Source of the DNA: CAZMNY01 sp964567745
GTDB taxonomy: Bacteria > Planctomycetota > Planctomycetia > Pirellulales > Pirellulaceae
Direction of reading: 5' to 3'
DNA length: 64,000 bases
Assembly: GCA_964567745.1 (NCBI GenBank)
Contig: CAZMNY010000019.1
Coordinates: 81,806 to 145,805 of the forward strand
Both the position numbers and the translations under genes were made by a program. The notes under the pieces are model-generated. The model searched no databases and had not been told where the DNA came from. It saw nothing but the letters and a program-made list of their open reading frames with translations. This document shows positions 63,991 to 64,000 of this stretch, piece after piece. Positions within the stretch are counted from its first letter, which is position 1, and every line of letters begins with the position of its first letter.

Positions 63991-64000
63991 GGGGGCGGTA

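Overview
The window reads as chromosomal core genome of a planctomycete, probably Pirellulales-like (inference). The DNA is moderately GC-rich. It carries a formylglycine-type sulfatase, twin-arginine proteins with planctomycete-style architectures, VWA-domain surface proteins, a DUF4912 protein, an EF-G paralogue, and F0 ATP synthase subunits with long N-terminal extensions. I see no tRNA, rRNA, CRISPR array, IS element or prophage.

Layout. 1-195: start of an FHA-domain gene that leaves the window. 432-5613 (minus): glycine cleavage operon gcvT-gcvH-gcvPA-gcvPB followed by a lipoate-protein ligase-like gene that could lipoylate GcvH. 5824-9297 (minus): RNase R and a YhaM-like exoribonuclease. 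9803-14237: VWA lipoprotein, truncated haemoglobin, MsbA-type ABC exporter. 14269-19297 (minus): NarL-type histidine kinase, xylose isomerase, sulfatase, a short-chain dehydrogenase coupled to a DUF6174-like protein. 19579-21033: pyruvate kinase. 21047-30307 (minus): a probable membrane-stress operon with a 1274-residue polytopic protein, PspA, a small protein, a polytopic histidine kinase, an NtrC-type sigma-54 regulator and a small membrane protein. 30752-39589: small proteins, FlgM-like anti-sigma factor, hisH, an interrupted gene, a Fur-family regulator, purB, hisA, EF-G-like GTPase, serine acetyltransferase. 39632-42436: YfhO-like membrane protein. 43199-51907 (minus): complete F1F0 ATP synthase operon (atpZ, atpI-like, B, E, F, H, A, G, D, C). 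52659-64000: DUF4912 protein, LarE, TAT-exported TIM-barrel protein, Ser/Thr kinase, MutM, a toroid-fold TAT protein, a membrane VWA protein, a degenerate NodB-fold protein and a terminal tandem repeat.

Most of the window is housekeeping metabolism: one-carbon/glycine, glycolysis, histidine, purine, cysteine and ATP synthesis. The most promising candidate system is the PspA / histidine kinase / sigma-54 regulator cluster. It is preceded by a sequence resembling a sigma-54 promoter, which suggests self-activation. Second is a small gene at 32177-32473 whose reading frame is interrupted by a single TGA exactly where I expect a conserved Trp. Third are the extended a, b and c subunits of the ATP synthase.

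Start codons were chosen from Shine-Dalgarno-like spacing and the family N-terminus, so several differ from the longest open frame. Family assignments come from recognising motifs by eye; no database search was run.
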